NCBI RefSeq assembly: GCF_002933875.1
Contig: NZ_BFAV01000155.1
Span: forward strand, 20,452 to 84,451
Source of the DNA: Desulfocucumis palustris
GTDB lineage: Bacteria; Bacillota; Desulfotomaculia; Desulfotomaculales; Desulfocucumaceae
DNA: 64,000 bases
Reading direction: 5' to 3'
In this document: one piece after another, positions 62,052-64,000 of the stretch
Layout of the letters: every line of letters begins with the position of its first letter
How positions within the stretch are numbered: the stretch's first letter is position 1
Notes under the pieces: generated by a model
Seen by the model: the letters and a program-made list of their open reading frames with translations, nothing else
Told to the model about the DNA's origin: nothing
Database searches by the model: none
Made by a program: the position numbers and the translations under genes

Positions 62052-63769
62052 CCCTTGAGGTAATACGCTGCGCCCTTCAGTCCGCGGCGGAGGAAATGGG
62101 CCTTTCGCTGATACGGACAGCCCTGTCCCCCAACATAAAGGACAGGAGGGACTGCTCCACAGCATTATATACCGTCGATGGACGAATGGTGGCCCAGGCC
62201 GAGCATATCCCCCTGCACCTGGGCCTCATGCCGACAGTGGTAAGGGCGGTGCTGGAAAGGTTTCCTCCCGGCTCACTGAATCCCGGGGACGCCGTTATCA
62301 TCAACGATCCCTATATAAGCGGCTCCCACCTGCCCGACGTCTGCGTGATAGCACCCCTGTTTTACAGGGGCACCCCCATCGCCCTGGCAGCCAATCTTGC
62401 CCACCATGTGGATGTGGGGGGAGCAGTTCCGGGCAGCATGTCCACCTCCGCAGTGGAAATTTTTCAGGAAGGCATCAGAATTCCACCGGTGAAATTATGC
62501 GGCAGGGGAAAATTAAAACAGGAGCTTGTGGATCTAATTGCCAATAATGTCCGTACCCCGGAGGAATTTCGGGGAGACATCCAGGCCCAGCTTGCCGCCA
62601 ACGCCGCGGGGGAACGGCGCATCCAGGAACTGGCCGACAGGTACGGTCCGAAAAGACTGCTGGAATACATGGCGGAAATAATAAAATACTCCGAAAAACG
62701 CATGCGCTCCGGCCTGGCCGGACTGCCCGGGGGCATCTATTGCTTTGAGGATTTTTTGGAGGGAGACGGTGTCACTGAGGATAAAATCAACATTAAAGTG
62801 GCCCTCACCATAAAGGGCGATTCTGTTACCGTGGATTTCACCGGCACCCATCCCCAGGTGAGCGGGCCGGTCAACGCCACCAGGGGAGTAACCCTGGCCT
62901 GCGTGTATTACTCGCTTAAAGCCGTGGTGGACCCCGAAATTCCCTCCAATCACGGCATGACAGCCCCCATAGAGGTAATCACGCCGCCGGGCAGCCTGGT
63001 CAATCCCCTGTTTCCCGCGGCGGTGGCCCATGCCAACATCAACACGGCCCAGCGCATAGCGGACGCCATGCTCGGCGCCCTGGCCCAGGCCTCCCCGGAA
63101 AGGGTCACCGCCGCCGGAACCGGCAGCATGAGTAATTTTACCATTGGCGGAATCCACCCGGCCACCGGCAGGTATTATTCCTACGTGGAAACATACGGCG
63201 GCGGGCAGGGTGCCAAATCGGACCAGGACGGCATGGACGGGGTTCACGTCAACATGACAAATACAATGAACACGCCGGTGGAGATAATTGAGCTTTATTA
63301 TCCACTCCTGGTCCAGGGTTACGGCCTCCTGCCGGACACCGGGGGAGCCGGTAAATACAGGGGTGGAGCCGGCATGTACCGGGCCATAAATATACTGGGG
63401 GAAAAAGCGGCTGCCGCGGTCAGCACCGAGCGTTCCCTGAACAGCCCCTGGGGAATTTCCGGGGGACTGCCCGGGGCTCCCTCCAGGCTCTCCGTTAATT
63501 ATAAAAATGGTGGCGGGGAATTGATAAAAAGCGGCAAATTCACCGGAACGCTACAGCAAGGGGACGCCATCATGCTTGAAACCGCCGGCGGCGGGGGCTT
63601 CGGCAGCCCGCTGGAGAGGGACCCTGAAAATGTGCGCCGGGATGTCCTGGAAGAACTGGTTTCAAAACGCCGGGCTGAGGAAATTTACGGGGTAATTTTT
63701 AAGGAAGGCACCCTGGAAATAGATACCTCCGCCACTGCGGAAAAAAGAAACCGGCTGTCAATTCGATAG
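62039..63769 (+). CDS. hyuB: hydantoinase B/oxoprolinase subunit B
   Basis: This 576-residue partner of HyuA has DPVTLEVIRCALQSAAEEMG at the N-terminus, RRDCSTALYTVDGRMVAQAEH, INDPYISGSHLPDV, LAHHVDVGGAVPGS, FTGTHPQVSGPVNATRGVTL and a Gly-rich C-terminal GGGGFGSPLERDPE. Subunit composition and substrate (oxoproline, hydantoin or acetone-type chemistry) cannot be assigned, though the small size and the upstream hydrolase favour amide hydrolysis. The ATG overlaps the end of hyuA, so translation is coupled. Confidence 0.9.
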   Translation: MDPVTLEVIRCALQSAAEEMGLSLIRTALSPNIKDRRDCSTALYTVDGRMVAQAEHIPLHLGLMPTVVRAVLERFPPGSLNPGDAVIINDPYISGSHLPDVCVIAPLFYRGTPIALAANLAHHVDVGGAVPGSMSTSAVEIFQEGIRIPPVKLCGRGKLKQELVDLIANNVRTPEEFRGDIQAQLAANAAGERRIQELADRYGPKRLLEYMAEIIKYSEKRMRSGLAGLPGGIYCFEDFLEGDGVTEDKINIKVALTIKGDSVTVDFTGTHPQVSGPVNATRGVTLACVYYSLKAVVDPEIPSNHGMTAPIEVITPPGSLVNPLFPAAVAHANINTAQRIADAMLGALAQASPERVTAAGTGSMSNFTIGGIHPATGRYYSYVETYGGGQGAKSDQDGMDGVHVNMTNTMNTPVEIIELYYPLLVQGYGLLPDTGGAGKYRGGAGMYRAINILGEKAAAAVSTERSLNSPWGISGGLPGAPSRLSVNYKNGGGELIKSGKFTGTLQQGDAIMLETAGGGGFGSPLERDPENVRRDVLEELVSKRRAEEIYGVIFKEGTLEIDTSATAEKRNRLSIR

Positions 63770-63857
63770 CATTCCTGTAATGAATATATGGGGAAATTCA
63801 CTTCTGCCGAACAAGTTTCAGACTTCGACAGAATTAAGCATAGGTATTTCTAAATTT

Positions 63858-63893
63858 TAAAAAAATCACACCTTATACCGGTGCGATTTTCTT
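63858..63893 (+). terminator. terminator of the hyu operon
   Basis: AATCACACC-ttatacc-GGTGCGATT forms a stem with one mismatch, followed by TTCTTTTTC. Confidence 0.65.
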
Positions 63894-63907
63894 TTTCTGC
63901 CGGTTCT

Positions 63908-64000
63908 AGGAGGCCGTTGAAAAAGTCCATCTGCTGCGTTGCGGCTGCGGCCTCAATGCTCGACGTACTATGAGTACGCCTCCGCTTGAGGCCTTGCCAC
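63908..64000. repeat. palindromic repeat element or IS end, cut by the window edge
   Basis: GGCCTCAA (63949-63956) pairs with TTGAGGCC (63986-63993), and inside them GTACT with AGTAC. The leading sequence GGCCGTTGAAAAAGTCC resembles end sequences of common repeats near IS elements in Clostridia and deltaproteobacteria. It continues past the window, so its type is undetermined. Confidence 0.5.

Noticed and set aside
62534..63247. 237-residue minus-strand frame inside hyuB
   Set aside because: Long antisense frame caused by high GC and codon bias; no protein similarity is seen.

Overview
The window looks like chromosome from an endospore-forming, low-to-mid-GC Gram-positive anaerobe of the Clostridia, most like Peptococcaceae/Desulfotomaculum-type genomes. 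This is inferred from gene content: a CwlD-like amidase, an SpmA/SpmB-like pair, a YabG-like N-terminal domain, AcuA, a YjcZ-like micropeptide, DUF2680 proteins, a RACo-type ASKHA ATPase and a dense two-component/c-di-GMP network. Strong GGAGG-type ribosome binding sites and frequent TTG/GTG starts agree. No rRNA, tRNA or CRISPR array was found.

Layout. 1-10.2 kb is a decayed accessory zone. It holds prophage structural-gene remnants, a CDF metal transporter beside a truncated paralogue and a stop-interrupted MerR gene, an orphan DUF4157 (eCIS-type) metallopeptidase-like protein, a methyltransferase, an ABC-F ATPase behind an apparent attenuator leader, and a diguanylate cyclase gene split onto opposite strands. 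10.2-23 kb is a signalling block: two DUF2680 secreted proteins flank a GGDEF+HD-GYP enzyme, an OmpR-type regulator, a soluble kinase and a Cache/PP2C phosphatase, followed by a hybrid kinase and a REC-PAS kinase. The two DUF2680 promoters share exactly the same architecture: heptamers every 11 nt, then a -10 box 10 nt later, then the palindrome CGGTGCACCG.

23-44.5 kb is ordinary core and metabolism: a CaaX-type protease, threonine aldolase, a ferredoxin-less RACo homologue, a kinase/regulator pair with a Met-Gly-rich sensor loop, a winged-helix/coiled-coil protein, AcuA, GuaB, a split-barrel flavoprotein, AsnRS, a bifunctional-nuclease-family protein, an MFS transporter, CwlD, a membrane PAS-GGDEF-HD-GYP protein and a Cu-amine-oxidase-N/propeller protein.

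44.9-56.6 kb is an accessory island: an EamA exporter with a divergent TrmB regulator, a protein of unknown function carrying an OadB-like motif, IS66 and IS21 scars, a 1475-residue SF1 helicase whose C-terminus ends in a HEPN-type R-x4-H motif (the best candidate for an undescribed defence system), a small coiled-coil protein, a methyltransferase and a DUF6765 protein. 56.9-63.8 kb returns to core genes: Gate-domain pair, isoaspartyl peptidase/asparaginase, an alpha/beta hydrolase and a hydantoinase/oxoprolinase A-B operon. The window ends inside a repeat element that runs past its edge.
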